Position numbers and translations under genes: made by a program
Shown: positions 63,402 to 64,000 of the stretch, one piece after another
Layout: each line of letters starts with the position of its first letter
How positions within the stretch are numbered: the stretch's first letter is position 1
From: Purshia tridentata
Lineage: Eukaryota > Streptophyta > Magnoliopsida > Rosales > Rosaceae
Length of the DNA stretch: 64,000 bases
Assembly: GCA_003254885.1 (NCBI GenBank)
Contig: QANT01000497.1
Location: 1-64,000, forward strand
Reading direction: 5' to 3'
The notes under the pieces: model-generated
What the model was told of the DNA's origin: nothing
What the model saw: only the letters and a program-made list of their open reading frames with translations
Databases searched by the model: none

Positions 63402-64000
63402 GCTAACAAGAAGCCATCCATAAATCTCAAACAAGTTTTGGGGTCAATTTTGTGCAATACCGTTTAGAGATTTTAGGCAAATAGATAAGCAAATCTCTTT
63501 TTTAGCGCCTGGGGTCTCTTTAGTTAAGTTGTTTTTTTTTTGGCTTTGTTTTGAACAAATAATATATTTCCAATTTCTGTCAGCGTAACTCGAATAATTT
63601 AATTTAATTTTCTTTCCTGACTTTTGATTATTTTTTCTTTTTGCCCATATTTTGTAAATTCATATAGCATTGAGATCTTTCTCAAAATCAAGATCATGAA
63701 ACTTGCATCATAAAAATTATAAAAAATTTGAAATATTGGTAAATTTGTTATTATTATTATTATTTTTTTGGGTCCAGAAGTAGCTTTATCTGTAATGACT
63801 GTAAGGAAATCATCATTTAGTAATTCAGCAAACATATCCATTTCTTCCCCTCCTAATATGTATTAATATATCAAACAAAAATTTGTTTGAATAATGACTA
63901 GCGCCTTTCATCTCTTTCTCCAATTCTTTTTCAATAAGCCATCCCTCTAAATGAAAATTCCCAAATAAATCAACCAATTCTTAATTATTTAAAGGGCAAC
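63402..64000. other. 3' UTR of LA1 and AT-rich downstream DNA
   Basis: It holds the LA1 3' UTR and spacer with A/T runs, including an ATT-repeat tract at about 63750-63765. No further gene starts before the end of the window. Confidence 0.5.

Overview
The window is nuclear DNA of a dicot plant. Its genes have many short GT–AG introns, the intergenic DNA is AT-rich with many simple repeats, and the gene families are plant-specific (MIKC-type MADS-box, GT47 exostosin, plant NAP1). A rosid, possibly Rosaceae, fits the gene styles, but I cannot fix the species. Six single Ns mark joins or gaps in a draft assembly, and several lie beside locally duplicated sequence that looks like unmerged contig ends.

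Layout. 1-1358: repeat-rich DNA and a promoter. 1359-3657 (+): peroxisomal 2,4-dienoyl-CoA reductase ending in SKL. 5588-6547 (-): multi-pass membrane protein. 7468-8601 (+): F-box protein whose C-terminal end seems shifted out of frame. 9421-11626: long foldback repeat inside a roughly 1 kb duplication bounded by N. 12480-12860: relic of a 3xHMG-box gene. 14078-14700: proline-rich secreted-type reading frame with 87-bp repeats. 15775-16690: degenerate RNase T2-like gene with a duplicated exon block. 16967-18020: partial second copy of the membrane-protein gene. 20154-22505 (+): B-sister MADS-box gene. 26617-29211 (+): ARAD1-like arabinosyltransferase. 30540-33453 (-) and 33878-35081 (+): a head-to-head pair, an organelle-type HIT nucleotide hydrolase and sulfiredoxin. 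35823-47507 (-): the 23-exon NAP1 subunit of the SCAR/WAVE actin complex. 51899-52636 (+): N-terminal piece of an AAA-ATPase. 54043-56062 (-): last exons of a VTT/SNARE-associated-type membrane protein. 56991-58943 (+): CCDC25-like protein. 60764-63401 (+): La protein LA1.

The genes do not form one pathway. The strongest large-scale signal is synteny. The membrane protein, B-sister MADS, HIT and sulfiredoxin genes correspond, from memory, to the Arabidopsis At1g31130-At1g31170 run, while the ARAD1 and NAP1 genes correspond to At2g35100-At2g35110. Here the two sets are interleaved, which suggests that this window keeps an ancestral order that Arabidopsis split between two duplicated segments. 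I found no undescribed biological system. The most useful leads are the reciprocal synteny, the shared HIT/SRX promoter, the fused K-box exon of the MADS gene, the repeat-built secreted reading frame and the assembly-duplication pattern.
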